A stretch of 43,567 nt of DNA from assembly GCA_934130435.1 (NCBI GenBank), contig CAKOYB010000009.1:1-43567 (forward strand), given 5' to 3'. Source of the stretch: an uncultured Clostridia bacterium (GTDB taxonomy: Bacteria > Bacillota > Clostridia > TANB77 > CAG-508). The notes beneath the pieces are model-generated. The model made no database searches. It was not told the origin of the DNA and saw nothing but the letters and a program-made list of their open reading frames with translations. Position numbers and translations under genes: made by a program. Positions 7,944 through 17,089 of this stretch are shown piece after piece; positions within the stretch are counted from its first letter, which is position 1, and each line of letters starts with the position of its first letter.

Positions 7944-9755
7944 TTACTCATCATCTAATTTTAGAACTGAAAGAAAAGCTTCTTGTGGTAATTCTACATT
8001 TCCTATTTCTCTCATTTTCTTTTTACCTTTTTTCTGTTTTTCTAGTAGTTTTTTCTTTCTTGTTATATCTCCACCATAGCATTTTGCAAGTACATCTTTT
8101 CTCATGGCAGATATTGTTTCTCTTGCTATTATCTTTCCTCCAACAACTGCTTGAAGAGGTATTGCAAATAACTGTCTTGGTATTACTGTTTTTAGTTTCT
8201 CCACCATTTTCTTTCCTTTATTATATGCTGAGTCTTTGTGTACAATAAATGATAAGGCATCAACACTTTCACCATTTACATGAATATCTAGTTTTACTAA
8301 TTCTGAACGAACATATTCTTTAAACTCATAATCAAATGATGCATATCCTTTAGTTTTTGATTTTAGATTATCAAAGAAATCATAAATTATTTCATTTAAT
8401 GGCATTTCATATATAAGAGTAACACGGTCTGCATCTAAATATTTCATATCTATGTATATGCCACGTCTTCTTTGACATATCTCCATTATATTTCCAACAT
8501 ACTCTTTTGGTGTAAATATTTCTGCCTTTACCATTGGTTCTTCTATGTAAGATATTTCTTGAAGTACTGGTAATTCAGATGGATTGTATAGTTCAATAAT
8601 TGTTCCGTCTGTTTTATGTACTTTATATATAACAGATGGTGATGTAGTAATTAACCCCAAGTCAAATTCTCTATCTAATCTTTCTTCTATTATTTCTAAG
8701 TGTAATAATCCTAGAAAACCACATCTAAATCCAAATCCTAATGCTGCAGAGGTTTCTGGTTCGTATACCAAAGCCGCATCATTTAATTGTAATTTTTCAA
8801 GTGCTACTTTTAAATTTTCATACTCGCTTCCATCAATAGGATATAATCCACAATATACCATTGGTTGTACTTTTTTATATCCTTTTAATGGTTCTTTAGC
8901 TGGATTATTAGCTAGAGTTATTGTATCTCCAACATGCAGGTCAGACAAGCTTTTTATACTAGCTGCAATATATCCAACATCTCCTGCTAATAGTTCTTTT
9001 GTTGGCATATAGTTTCCAGGAGTGAAATATCCAACTTCAGTTACTGTAAACTTTTTACCTGTTGCCATAAATTCTATTTCATCTCCAATTTTAACTTTTC
9101 CATCTTTAACTCTTACATATGCTATAGCACCCTTATAATTATCATAGTATGAGTCAAATATTAGACATTTTGTTTTCTTATTTTCGTCTCCAGTTGGAGC
9201 TGGTATATCTGTAACTATTCTTTCCAAAACTTTGTCTACATTTAAACCGGATTTAGCTGAAATGCATGGTGCGTCCATTGCTGGAAGCCCAATAATATCT
9301 TCTATCTCCTTTTTAATTTCATCTGGTCTTGCATTAGGCAAATCTACTTTGTTTAATACTGGTAATACTTCCAAATTATTATCTAATGCTAAATATACAT
9401 TTGCTAAGGTTTGTGCTTCAACTCCTTGTGATGAGTCAACTACAAGAACTGCCCCGTCACATGCAGCTAAACTTCTTGATACTTCATAATTAAAGTCCAC
9501 ATGCCCTGGTGTATCAATTAAATTAAGTGTATATTCATTTCCATCTTTAGCTTTATATTTCATCCTAACTGCTTGAGATTTTATTGTAATTCCTCTTTCT
9601 TTCTCAAGTTCCATGTTGTCTAGAACCTGTGATTCCATCTCTCTTTTAGATAGCACTCCCGTCATCTCAATTAATCTATCTGCTAGGGTTGATTTACCAT
9701 GATCTATATGTGCAATTATACTAAAATTTCTTATTAATTCTTGTCTATTTTTCAT
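7944..9755 (-). CDS. lepA: Elongation factor 4 (back-translocating GTPase LepA)
   Basis: A full-length 603-aa translational GTPase. The G domain shows AHIDHGKSTLADRLIE (P-loop), the RGITIKSQ switch I, DTPGHVDF (G3) and NKVDLP (G4). The C-terminus has the LepA-specific domain with KMVEKLKTVIPRQLFAIPLQAVVGGKIIARE. LepA acts on the ribosome under stress and during initiation/assembly. The ATG has a GGAGG site 7 nt upstream. Confidence 0.96.
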   Translation of the reverse strand: MKNRQELIRNFSIIAHIDHGKSTLADRLIEMTGVLSKREMESQVLDNMELEKERGITIKSQAVRMKYKAKDGNEYTLNLIDTPGHVDFNYEVSRSLAACDGAVLVVDSSQGVEAQTLANVYLALDNNLEVLPVLNKVDLPNARPDEIKKEIEDIIGLPAMDAPCISAKSGLNVDKVLERIVTDIPAPTGDENKKTKCLIFDSYYDNYKGAIAYVRVKDGKVKIGDEIEFMATGKKFTVTEVGYFTPGNYMPTKELLAGDVGYIAASIKSLSDLHVGDTITLANNPAKEPLKGYKKVQPMVYCGLYPIDGSEYENLKVALEKLQLNDAALVYEPETSAALGFGFRCGFLGLLHLEIIEERLDREFDLGLITTSPSVIYKVHKTDGTIIELYNPSELPVLQEISYIEEPMVKAEIFTPKEYVGNIMEICQRRRGIYIDMKYLDADRVTLIYEMPLNEIIYDFFDNLKSKTKGYASFDYEFKEYVRSELVKLDIHVNGESVDALSFIVHKDSAYNKGKKMVEKLKTVIPRQLFAIPLQAVVGGKIIARETISAMRKDVLAKCYGGDITRKKKLLEKQKKGKKKMREIGNVELPQEAFLSVLKLDDE

Positions 9756-9782
9756 TTAGTCCTCCATTAATTTTATTGTATT

Positions 9783-9811
9783 ATTTTATCATAATACATA
9801 GCCCATTGCAA
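9783..9811 (-). promoter_or_regulatory. lepA: Candidate promoter of lepA-rlmB
   Basis: TTGCAA (9811-9806), 17-nt spacer, TAAAAT (9788-9783), 28 nt before the lepA start. Four and five matches to the sigma-A hexamers. Confidence 0.4.
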
Positions 9812-9958
9812 TTATTCAAAGTAAAAAAATAAAACACCAAAGCCAAAGTTAGATAGTAGTTTTTCGTTATTGGTTTCGAATGGAATAAGGAAATCTCAAA
9901 GGCAATAGCAATTATAGCTTTCTTTGTATAGTAGGAAATGAGAAATCTCTTACTATGC
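9812..9958. other. Intergenic stretch without a recognised gene
   Basis: About 150 nt between the sigE terminator and the lepA promoter. It has several short repeats (GAAATCTC twice, a hairpin ATAGTA...TACTAT near 9928-9955) and slightly higher GC than the surrounding spacers. I see no ORF with a ribosome-binding site, no tRNA and no riboswitch I can name. A small RNA is possible. Confidence 0.3.
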
Positions 9959-9999
9959 AAAAAAGCATTAAACTATATATTGTATAGCTTAATGCTTTT
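9959..9999 (-). terminator. Terminator of the spoIIGA-sigE operon
   Basis: Arms 9961-9977 and 9983-9999 (AAAAGCATTAA paired with TTAATGCTTTT, then six more positions with one mismatch) enclose a 5-nt loop. On the minus strand the stem is followed by a T6 run. It lies 25 nt after the sigE stop. Confidence 0.8.
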
Positions 10000-10024
10000 A
10001 TATTCAAAATTCTATTCGTAATTT

Positions 10025-10747
10025 CTATCCTGTTTTACTCATTATATCCTTTTTCATCTTATTTATTATTTTCTTTTCCAATCTTGATATATAACTTTGT
10101 GATATTCCTAGCATATCTGCAACTTCCTTCTGGGTTTTCTCATTTCCATTGTTTTTAAATCCAAATCTTAGTTCCATAATATTCTTTTCTCTAGAATTAA
10201 GTTTTTGCATTGATGCTCTTAAAAGTCTTTTATCTACTTCATCTTCTAAGCATTTAGATACAATGTCATCATCTGTTCCTAGTATATCTGATAACAGTAA
10301 CTCATTCCCGTCTCCATCCTGATTTAGTGGTTCGTCTATTGATATTTCACTTTTTATTTTATTATTTCTTCGTAAGAACATTAAAATTTCATTTTCAATA
10401 CATCTTGATGCATATGTTGCAAGTTTTATATTTTTATTTGTTTTAAATGTATTTATAGCTTTCATCAATCCAATTGTTCCTATTGAAACTAAGTCTTCTA
10501 TTCCTATTCCAGTATTCTCAAACTTTTTTGCTATATATACTACAAGCCTCAAATTCCTCTCAACTAACATTTTTCTTACCACATTGTCTTCTTCTGTATC
10601 AAGCTTTTTTAGTATTTCTTCCTCTTCTTTAGGTTCCAATGGTGGGGGAAGTGTTTGGCTTCCTGCAACATAGAAAACTTCAAGGCTTTCATCCTTATTA
10701 TTCAAATACTTTTTCAATGTTAAACTTATCAGTTTAATTAAATTCAT
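10025..10747 (-). CDS. sigE: RNA polymerase sporulation sigma factor sigma-E (pro-sigma-E)
   Basis: 240 aa. Very close to Bacillus SigE across region 2 (ERNLRLVVYIAKKFENTGIG, EDLVSIGTIGLMKA, LATYASRCIENEILM) and region 4 (GISQSYISRLEKKI). The first ~27 residues form the hydrophobic/basic pro-sequence that SpoIIGA removes before activity in the mother cell; VFYVAGSQTLPPPL marks the start of the mature part. The ATG at 10747 overlaps the spoIIGA stop as ATGA, so the two are translationally coupled. The usual third gene, sigG, does not follow; a terminator does. Confidence 0.95.
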   Translation of the reverse strand: MNLIKLISLTLKKYLNNKDESLEVFYVAGSQTLPPPLEPKEEEEILKKLDTEEDNVVRKMLVERNLRLVVYIAKKFENTGIGIEDLVSIGTIGLMKAINTFKTNKNIKLATYASRCIENEILMFLRRNNKIKSEISIDEPLNQDGDGNELLLSDILGTDDDIVSKCLEDEVDKRLLRASMQKLNSREKNIMELRFGFKNNGNEKTQKEVADMLGISQSYISRLEKKIINKMKKDIMSKTG

Positions 10748-11640
10748 TTGCAATTCACCTGTCTTTCTTCCTGATTTATTATATTTAGTCCAAATATTGC
10801 TGAATAATTGTTATTTTTACTTAGTTTGTTTTCATAAATTCCAATTATTACGTTCTTTATACTTATTATTTCATCTTCAAATTCCATTTCCAGATAGTCT
10901 GGTCTAAATCCAATTAAAATTCCATTTTCATTGCCTATTGATTTAAATGGAATTATTTTTAATCTCGTTTGGATTTCCTCATTAAGATAATTAAAATTAT
11001 ATGACATTATTTCTTTTTCACTTATGTTTAGAAGCTGCTGTGGTATCATTTCCTTTAATTCATTTTTTTCAACTATAACTACTGGTGTTTTGGTTATTGG
11101 ATCGCACAGTAGATTTCCTGTATCTAACATAGCCTTTACAATATGAGCTTTACCATTATAAAAGATTTTTATTAGATTTATAGTAATATTTTTATCTATT
11201 CTATTTTTTATTATTTTAGGTACTAAATTTAATATAAAAAAGCCAAGTATAGCCCCTAATATAACAATTTTTAATATGTATTTTCCAGAATCTGTCAAGA
11301 TTTGTTCTGGCCTTATGTAATACAGTAGAAAAAATGCACAACCACCAAATGTAAAAGAAGTTAAGTAAAATATTAGTAATTGCTTAATAATTTTTTTAAA
11401 AGTATTTGCTTTAAAAGCAATATACACCATTGCAATAGATAATATAATCTTGAGTAATTGATTAGAATACACATCAATTTTAGATATATACTCCATAAGT
11501 GAATATAAGCTTCCAATTATGCTAGATATTATTAATCTTAGCCTATTTCTTTTTTCTTTGCTTAATATTTGAGTCGATAGTAGTATTACATAATTCATCA
11601 TTACATTTTCTAAAAAAATAACATCTATGTATAAAGTCAT
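10744..11640 (-). CDS. spoIIGA: Sporulation sigma-E factor processing peptidase SpoIIGA
   Basis: 298 aa. The N-terminal half has about five hydrophobic segments (MTLYIDVIFLENVMMNYVIL at the start), and the C-terminal half is a retropepsin-like aspartic protease domain with MLDTGN, catalytic Asp at residue 173. SpoIIGA sits in the sporulation septum and cleaves pro-sigma-E after a signal from the forespore. Gene order ftsA-ftsZ-spoIIGA-sigE matches other spore formers. Confidence 0.93.
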   Translation of the reverse strand: MTLYIDVIFLENVMMNYVILLSTQILSKEKRNRLRLIISSIIGSLYSLMEYISKIDVYSNQLLKIILSIAMVYIAFKANTFKKIIKQLLIFYLTSFTFGGCAFFLLYYIRPEQILTDSGKYILKIVILGAILGFFILNLVPKIIKNRIDKNITINLIKIFYNGKAHIVKAMLDTGNLLCDPITKTPVVIVEKNELKEMIPQQLLNISEKEIMSYNFNYLNEEIQTRLKIIPFKSIGNENGILIGFRPDYLEMEFEDEIISIKNVIIGIYENKLSKNNNYSAIFGLNIINQEERQVNCK

Positions 11641-11677
11641 ATAAAACCTACTATCACCTCCATTTTTTATACTTCTT

Positions 11678-11710
11678 ATTATAATTTTGTGTTAGTTAAA
11701 AGTCTGTCAT
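11678..11710 (-). promoter_or_regulatory. spoIIGA: Candidate spoIIG promoter with wide hexamer spacing
   Basis: A perfect TATAAT (11683-11678) has no -35 at 17 nt but ATGACA (11710-11705) lies 21 nt upstream. In Bacillus the spoIIG promoter is a sigma-A promoter with a 22-bp spacer whose -35 overlaps Spo0A sites. The overlapping TGACAGA is only a partial 0A box (5 of 7 to TGNCGAA), so the match is tentative. Confidence 0.35.
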
Positions 11711-11722
11711 ATCTTAGGGTAG

Positions 11723-11759
11723 AAAAAAAGAAATAATCTACAAATTTAGATTATTTCTT
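11723..11759 (-). terminator. Terminator of the ftsA-ftsZ cluster
   Basis: 13-bp perfect stem AAGAAATAATCTA (11728-11740) / TAGATTATTTCTT (11747-11759), 6-nt loop, followed on the minus strand by a T7 run. It separates ftsZ from spoIIGA. Confidence 0.85.
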
Positions 11760-11797
11760 AAATTTTCTCTTATAAAAATTATTAAATATGCCTTTTT

Positions 11798-12907
11798 CTA
11801 TTTTTTCTTATTTCTTAAAAAAGAAGGAATGTCTAAATCATTTGAAGGATTATTTCCCTCTGATGATGAAGGTATTGAATTAATTTTTTTATCCCAAGCT
11901 TTAGAAACAAGATTTTCTACACCAATGCTTGTTAATGGTTGTTCTTCTTCAAATCCAGTAGCAATTACTGTAATCATTATCTCATCTCCTAGAGATTCAT
12001 CTATTACAGATCCCCAAATAATATTTGCTTCTGGGTCTACACTGCGTTGAATAAGTTCAGCTGCTGTATTGATTTCTTGTAATCCTAAATCGCTTCCACC
12101 TGTAATATTAATAATAACTCCTCTTGCACCTTCTATTGATGTTTCTAATAATGGGCTTTGAATTGCTTGTTTTGCTGCATCTTCTGCTCTGTTTTCTCCA
12201 GATGCTCTACCTATTCCCATATGAGCCATTCCTCTATTAAGCATTATTGTCTTAACATCTGCAAAGTCTAAGTTTACAAGACCTTCAATAGCAATTAAAT
12301 CTGATATTCCTTGTACACCTTGTCTTAAAACATCATCTGCCATTTTAAATGCTTCAATTATTGAGGTTTTTCTATCTATAATTTGTAATAACTTATCATT
12401 TGGTATTACTACTAATGAGTCAACATTGCCTTTTAAACTTTCTACTCCTCTTTCTGCTTGAGCTAGTCTTTTCTTTCCTTCAAAAGTAAATGGTTTGGTA
12501 ACAACTGCTATTGTTAATATTCCCATTTCCTTTGCAATTCCAGCTGCAATTGCTGCTGCTCCTGTACCTGTTCCTCCACCCATTCCGGCTGTAACAAATA
12601 CCATATCAGCTCCTCTTAGTGCCTCTGCTATTTCAGATCTGCTTTCTTCAGCTGCTTGTGCTCCAATATCTGGATTAGCTCCAGCTCCTAATCCTCTTGT
12701 TATTTTTTCTCCTATTTGGATTTTTATAGGTGCTTTTGCCTTTTGTAAAGCTTGTTTATCTGTATTTACTGCAATAAATTCTACTCCTTTTATTCCGGCT
12801 TCAACCATCCTATTTACAGCACTGTTTCCTGCTCCTCCAACACCGATTACTTTTATTGTTGCTGTTCCATCTAATGATTTATTATCCATATCTTCATATT
12901 CTAACAT
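11798..12907 (-). CDS. ftsZ: Cell division protein FtsZ
   Basis: 369-aa tubulin homologue that polymerises into the division ring. The GTP-binding site shows IGVGGAGNSAVNRM and the tubulin signature GGGTGTGA near residue 110; NTD and the T7-loop region NLDFADVKT are intact. A linker of about 40 residues ends in DLDIPSFLRNKKK, the conserved tail that binds FtsA and other partners. Strong GGGAGG site; 67 nt after ftsA. Confidence 0.97.
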   Translation of the reverse strand: MLEYEDMDNKSLDGTATIKVIGVGGAGNSAVNRMVEAGIKGVEFIAVNTDKQALQKAKAPIKIQIGEKITRGLGAGANPDIGAQAAEESRSEIAEALRGADMVFVTAGMGGGTGTGAAAIAAGIAKEMGILTIAVVTKPFTFEGKKRLAQAERGVESLKGNVDSLVVIPNDKLLQIIDRKTSIIEAFKMADDVLRQGVQGISDLIAIEGLVNLDFADVKTIMLNRGMAHMGIGRASGENRAEDAAKQAIQSPLLETSIEGARGVIINITGGSDLGLQEINTAAELIQRSVDPEANIIWGSVIDESLGDEIMITVIATGFEEEQPLTSIGVENLVSKAWDKKINSIPSSSEGNNPSNDLDIPSFLRNKKK

Positions 12908-12974
12908 TAGTTTTCCTCCCTTTAGAAATATTTTAATAATTATTTATATTTTTAAAATTAATAACAAAAATAAT

Positions 12975-14204
12975 TTAACTATAGAAGAACTCTTTAATTC
13001 TTTCCATAATTGTTTTTAATATATTGTGTTCCATTACTGTATCAATACTGCTTGAAACTGTTTTTGCAAAAGGTCTTGCTGCAATGTATCTAATTAATGA
13101 ATATGCTACTCTAAAACTTGGCTTAACAGTACTAATTAATCTACCTGTTGACATTTTTACTGGTATATTTAAAGCAATTTTACCTGCAACATCACTTTTG
13201 CTTATATTGGTAATTCCTTGTCCTGCTAATATTACATTATTTATTTTTGCTTTTATTCCCTGTGAAATAATATCTTTATTAACTAATGAAAATATTTCTT
13301 CTATTCTAGCTTCTATAATTTCAATCAGCTCTGAACTTTTTATTGATTTTACGTTACTAACTCCATTATAACTATTTAATACTATTGAATTATCATTATC
13401 TATAAAAGATTTTAGTGCTAGTCCATATTGCCTTTTTAACTTTTCTGCCTCTTCTAGTGAAATTTCTAAAACTACAGCTATATCATTGGTTATATTATCA
13501 CCACCAAGTGGAATTGTATTAGTATAAATAAATTTACTTCCCTCAAAAACTCCTAGTTCTGTATTTCCTGCTCCTATATCTAATAACATAACATTATCAT
13601 TTAATTCATTATTATCTAACATTAAATTTCTTTGTGCTAGTGTAGATGGAACAATTCCATCTATTTCTATATCCACTTTTTTAAATACTTGATGAAGTTG
13701 TTTAACATAATCTTTATTTGCTAGAATAACTTCAGCATTTAATGTAAAACTTCCACTTAATGCTCCAATTGGATCTGCTACTATTTTGCCATCTTCTAGT
13801 ATAAAATGTTGTGGAATAACATCTAATATAGTTTGTCCTTCCGGAATTTCTATATCTTTTGCAAGCATTAAACTTGAATTAACATCTTTGGCTGAAATTC
13901 CAACAAACTTATCTTTTAATTCTTTCATTACGCTATTTTGAACTATTGTTACATATTTACCTGGAATTGTTATATATGCAGAATTAATTCTCAAATTAGC
14001 TTCCTCTTCAGCATCATTAATTGTTTTGGCAATCGACATGGCTACTTCATCTTCATTAATAATTTTGCCTTTTCTAATTCCACTGCATTTGCATTTTGTC
14101 ATTGAAATGATTTCTATTTGATTAAAATTATTAACTTCACCAACTACTGTTGCAATTTTGGAAGTGCCTATATCTATACCGACAATTATATCTCCTATTG
14201 CCAA
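12975..14204 (-). CDS. ftsA: Cell division protein FtsA
   Basis: 409-aa actin-like ATPase that tethers FtsZ to the membrane. VGIDIGTSKIATVVGE at the start and LLDIGAGNTELGVF near residue 210 are the two phosphate-binding loops, and the SHS2-type insert follows the first. The C-terminus NILKTIMERIKEFF is the amphipathic membrane-targeting helix. I place the start at a TTG (14204) because GGAGGAG is 6 nt upstream; a TTG 15 nt earlier would place the ribosome-binding site inside the gene. Candidate Spo0A sites lie upstream. Confidence 0.93.
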   Translation of the reverse strand: MAIGDIIVGIDIGTSKIATVVGEVNNFNQIEIISMTKCKCSGIRKGKIINEDEVAMSIAKTINDAEEEANLRINSAYITIPGKYVTIVQNSVMKELKDKFVGISAKDVNSSLMLAKDIEIPEGQTILDVIPQHFILEDGKIVADPIGALSGSFTLNAEVILANKDYVKQLHQVFKKVDIEIDGIVPSTLAQRNLMLDNNELNDNVMLLDIGAGNTELGVFEGSKFIYTNTIPLGGDNITNDIAVVLEISLEEAEKLKRQYGLALKSFIDNDNSIVLNSYNGVSNVKSIKSSELIEIIEARIEEIFSLVNKDIISQGIKAKINNVILAGQGITNISKSDVAGKIALNIPVKMSTGRLISTVKPSFRVAYSLIRYIAARPFAKTVSSSIDTVMEHNILKTIMERIKEFFYS

Positions 14205-14233
14205 ATTTAACTCCTCCAATTTTTTATATATTT

Positions 14234-14272
14234 TTCGTCATTAAGAATATTATATTTTTCGTCAAAAGTCAA
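14234..14272 (-). promoter_or_regulatory. ftsA: Candidate ftsAZ promoter with two Spo0A boxes
   Basis: On the minus strand TTGACT (14272-14267), 17 nt, TATTCT (14249-14244) form a weak sigma-A-like promoter. Two TGACGAA heptamers, exact matches to the 0A box TGNCGAA, are at 14264-14258 (within the spacer) and 14240-14234 (downstream of the -10). Increased ftsAZ expression at sporulation onset is known in Bacillus; here the box positions could equally mean repression. Confidence 0.4.
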
Positions 14273-14327
14273 TACTATTTTGTTATATTTTTGTAATATT
14301 TTTGTAATTTTATCGTAATATTCTTTT

Positions 14328-14702
14328 TTATTTTTCTTCTGAATTTTGTTTGTTTTTTTTCTTAAAATCAAGTTTCTCAATATAATATCTTCTTATTAAA
14401 GATAAATTAGTAAACATTCTACCAACAAAAACAACAATTGCAGCCAGATATATATCCACATTTAACTTTTCTCCTAAATATGTTAGCAATATAGATAATA
14501 TCGCATTTCCAAAAAAGCCAGAAACAAATATTTTAAAATCAAAAGTTTTTTTCTGTGTTGAAACAACACCTCCAAATACTGAATCTAAAGCTGCTACTAT
14601 TGAAATTGCTAAATATGATGAATATGTATATGGTATTATTGGTGAATTAATACCTATTATTGCCCCCAGTATACATCCAATTAAAATTGCTAAAATAATC
14701 AT
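14328..14702 (-). CDS. sbp: Small basic protein Sbp (DUF1290)
   Basis: 124 aa, three hydrophobic segments: an opening helix rich in Ile/Gly, SYLAISIVAALDSVFGG, and IYLAAIVVFVGRMFTNLSLIRRYYIE. This is the pattern of the YlxX/Sbp small basic family found just before ftsA in Bacillota. The role is unknown, but the fixed position in the division cluster suggests envelope or septation. It is followed by ~125 nt containing the ftsA promoter region. Confidence 0.85.
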   Translation of the reverse strand: MIILAILIGCILGAIIGINSPIIPYTYSSYLAISIVAALDSVFGGVVSTQKKTFDFKIFVSGFFGNAILSILLTYLGEKLNVDIYLAAIVVFVGRMFTNLSLIRRYYIEKLDFKKKNKQNSEEK

Positions 14703-14717
14703 AATTTCCTCCTATTT

Positions 14718-15407
14718 TTATTTATCAATGTGTTTTAGTGATAAATCTTTTGAATATTTTTTAATCTTTATATTATTCTTTCCTTGCATAGAAATTGTAT
14801 ATCCTTTTTTAGTCTTCGTACTTACATATCCATTTTTTATGTTCATCGCACTTTCTAGGTATGTTCTATCTCCAATTGCTAATACTTTATATGGCGATGA
14901 AATCTTATTACTATTTACTTTTATGTATACTTCCGAAATTGATACTATGTCTGTCAAATTAATTATTCTCTCATCGTTTATAGATATTGCCTCTGCTCCG
15001 GCTGCTTTTAATTCATTTACTAAATCTAACAAATCATAAGCTGAATATTGAGCTTCTTCATTATCTGTTAATACTATTTCTATGCCACTTCCAGAAATAT
15101 CTGTATTTCCTAATATTATGTTTGCTTCTTTTAGTTCATTGTCTACTAATTCTTCTGCTTCTTCATTACTATTAATTTTACTATCATATTCAGTTATCTT
15201 TTGGTTTGTTTCTTCTAGTCTTTCATGTACTTCTTTATATTTTTCTTTCCATTCCTCTAATGCTTCATCTAGTTCTTCTTTTCTCATATATTCTATCTGG
15301 GCTATATCTGTTTCATTTACAACCTTAAATTGCATAAACATAATGCAAGATAACAAAATACTTATAATGGCTATAGTTATTGTTATTGTTAACTTATCTT
15401 TTTTCAT
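14718..15407 (-). CDS. DUF881 (YlxW-like) membrane-anchored protein, second copy
   Basis: 229 aa: an N-terminal membrane segment (ITITIAIISILLSCIMFMQF), a coiled coil rich in Glu/Lys at about 40-90, and a DUF881 domain with GSGIEIVLTDN, ELKAAGAEAISINDERI and ISSPYKVLAIGD. Family members occur beside divIB/sbp in the division cluster. Gene end and the next gene start are 15 nt apart. It is a diverged paralogue of the preceding gene. Confidence 0.85.
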   Translation of the reverse strand: MKKDKLTITITIAIISILLSCIMFMQFKVVNETDIAQIEYMRKEELDEALEEWKEKYKEVHERLEETNQKITEYDSKINSNEEAEELVDNELKEANIILGNTDISGSGIEIVLTDNEEAQYSAYDLLDLVNELKAAGAEAISINDERIINLTDIVSISEVYIKVNSNKISSPYKVLAIGDRTYLESAMNIKNGYVSTKTKKGYTISMQGKNNIKIKKYSKDLSLKHIDK

Positions 15408-15421
15408 ACTTTATCTCCTCG

Positions 15422-16147
15422 CTACTCACTTTTTAAATATTTGTAATCCAGAATTCCATTATATTTGCTTATAACAACTTTGCTTTGCTTTTTTACTTCT
15501 GCAACCAAGCCATACCTTTCAAATTCCTCTAGTAATCCCCCAGGTCTTTTTACTCCTCCAATTATTGCTTCTTGTGAACCTATTGCTTTTATAGTAAATG
15601 GTGAACTAATTTTATTTCCATTTATTAAAATAACATTTCCGTCACATGTAATTGATGTAGTATTTGTTATTCTTTCATCATTAACGGATATTGCCTCAGC
15701 TCCAGCATTTTTTAGCTCATTTACTATTCTCAACAGATCTCTGTCATGTATCAAATAATCGCTAATATTCTCTATACCACCAATTGTTTCAGACGTTGCA
15801 TTTGGATTATCTTGTAATGTAATAACTACTCCTTTTCCAGAAACATCTATTGAGCCAATTACTGAATTAACCTCTTTTAATCTCTTTTGTTTTTCAGATG
15901 ACGTTGTATCATTTTTACTTGCTAACTCTCTTTTGTTTTCTAGTTTTTTTTCTGAACTTTCTAGTTTTTTGTATTCTTCATCATATTTCTGTTTCCATTT
16001 TAAGACTTCGCTTTTTAATTCTATGTCACTGCTTGAACTCCCAGTTATAGAATTGGCTGATTTTACTGTTTTATATTGTATTACAATTGAAGTCGTTAAA
16101 AACATTACCATTATTCCTAATACTATAGCTATTTTATTTTTGTTCAC
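15422..16147 (-). CDS. DUF881 (YlxW-like) membrane-anchored protein, first copy
   Basis: 241 aa starting with GTG at 16147 (AAGGAG 8 nt upstream). It has one N-terminal membrane helix, a coiled coil around residues 45-90 and a DUF881 domain with GKGVVITLQDN, LKNAGAEAISVNDERITN and ISSPFTIKAIG. The tandem pair of DUF881 genes next to divIB matches ylxW-type neighbours in Bacilli and Clostridia. Molecular role is not established. Confidence 0.85.
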   Translation of the reverse strand: MNKNKIAIVLGIMVMFLTTSIVIQYKTVKSANSITGSSSSDIELKSEVLKWKQKYDEEYKKLESSEKKLENKRELASKNDTTSSEKQKRLKEVNSVIGSIDVSGKGVVITLQDNPNATSETIGGIENISDYLIHDRDLLRIVNELKNAGAEAISVNDERITNTTSITCDGNVILINGNKISSPFTIKAIGSQEAIIGGVKRPGGLLEEFERYGLVAEVKKQSKVVISKYNGILDYKYLKSE

Positions 16148-16161
16148 CTTTCTTCTCCTTT

Positions 16162-17088
16162 CTACTTTTCTTCTCTAAAATAAACATCAGTTTTAGTTGA
16201 ATCCCCATTCATAAAAACTTTCCCTTTTTTCCCATTTTCTCTTTCTAATATTGTTTTTAAAAGATTCATTCTTTCACTTATATTTGATGCATCTCCTAAA
16301 TATATAATCTTCTCATCCTTGTCCATATTAATAATATAATTTGAGGTATCTGTTACATCAATACTTGTGACTTCATTTGATATATTATTATTTTTAAGAT
16401 AATTTAAAATTTTAAAGACCGTGTTAATTTTATACAAATCTTCGTCTATTAATCTTTGCCCTGGGTTGTTTACATCGTTTTTAAAACTTTCTAATCCAAT
16501 TAGGATTGGTAAATTCATTTTTGTATCACTATATTCAAGAACATAGCCTTGATTATCTATATATGCATATTTTTCGTCAAAAGTAACTTGAAAAAAAGGT
16601 TTTCTTTCAGTTATATTAATCTGTAATGTGTTGGGCAACTTTCTTTTTGTTTCTATATTTTCAACATATGGATTTTGTTTTAATTCCTTTTCTATTTGCC
16701 TCTTTGTTATTTGATATATATTAGTTTGTCCAACTTCTATTTCTAATAAGTTAATATATGTATCTATATCATTTTTTTCATTTCCACTTATAACAATGTT
16801 AGTTATATTAAATTTCGGAGTCGTTAACATATATATAGCCATTCCTATTATAATTATTAGAACCGAGAAAAAAGACACTAACAATTTTTTGGATTTCTTA
16901 CTCTTTTTATTTTTTTTAGAATCTTTTTTATCAATTTTACTTTTGGTTTTAGGTGAGCGAGTAGGCTTTTTCTCTACTCGCTGCTTCTTTGGCTTTGTAG
17001 TAACTCCTATAATTATCTCATTATCGCTATTATATTGTTGGCTCTTATTAGTATTTTTTTTATCTTTATTCTTTTTGAGTTTTGACAT
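16162..17088 (-). CDS. divIB: Cell division protein DivIB/FtsQ
   Basis: 308 aa. A long Lys-rich cytoplasmic N-terminus (to about residue 68) precedes one membrane helix (LLVSFFSVLIIIIGMAIYML), then the POTRA domain (FNITNIVISGNEKNDIDTYI...) and a beta domain with YIDNQGYVLEYSD. DivIB works in the FtsL/DivIC complex at the septum. The ATG at 17088 is preceded by GGAGG that is formed by the last codons of murA. Confidence 0.9.
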   Translation of the reverse strand: MSKLKKNKDKKNTNKSQQYNSDNEIIIGVTTKPKKQRVEKKPTRSPKTKSKIDKKDSKKNKKSKKSKKLLVSFFSVLIIIIGMAIYMLTTPKFNITNIVISGNEKNDIDTYINLLEIEVGQTNIYQITKRQIEKELKQNPYVENIETKRKLPNTLQINITERKPFFQVTFDEKYAYIDNQGYVLEYSDTKMNLPILIGLESFKNDVNNPGQRLIDEDLYKINTVFKILNYLKNNNISNEVTSIDVTDTSNYIINMDKDEKIIYLGDASNISERMNLLKTILERENGKKGKVFMNGDSTKTDVYFREEK

Positions 17089-17089
17089 T

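Noticed and set aside
9812..9958. Possible riboswitch or 6S RNA before lepA
   Set aside because: I looked for long complementary arms and for known conserved loops; only short repeats and one weak stem are seen, and the ends do not pair.
12495..13019. 174-aa plus-strand frame over ftsZ and ftsA
   Set aside because: Proline/Ala-rich shadow of the conserved FtsZ GTPase codons; it spans two well-supported genes and has no start signal.
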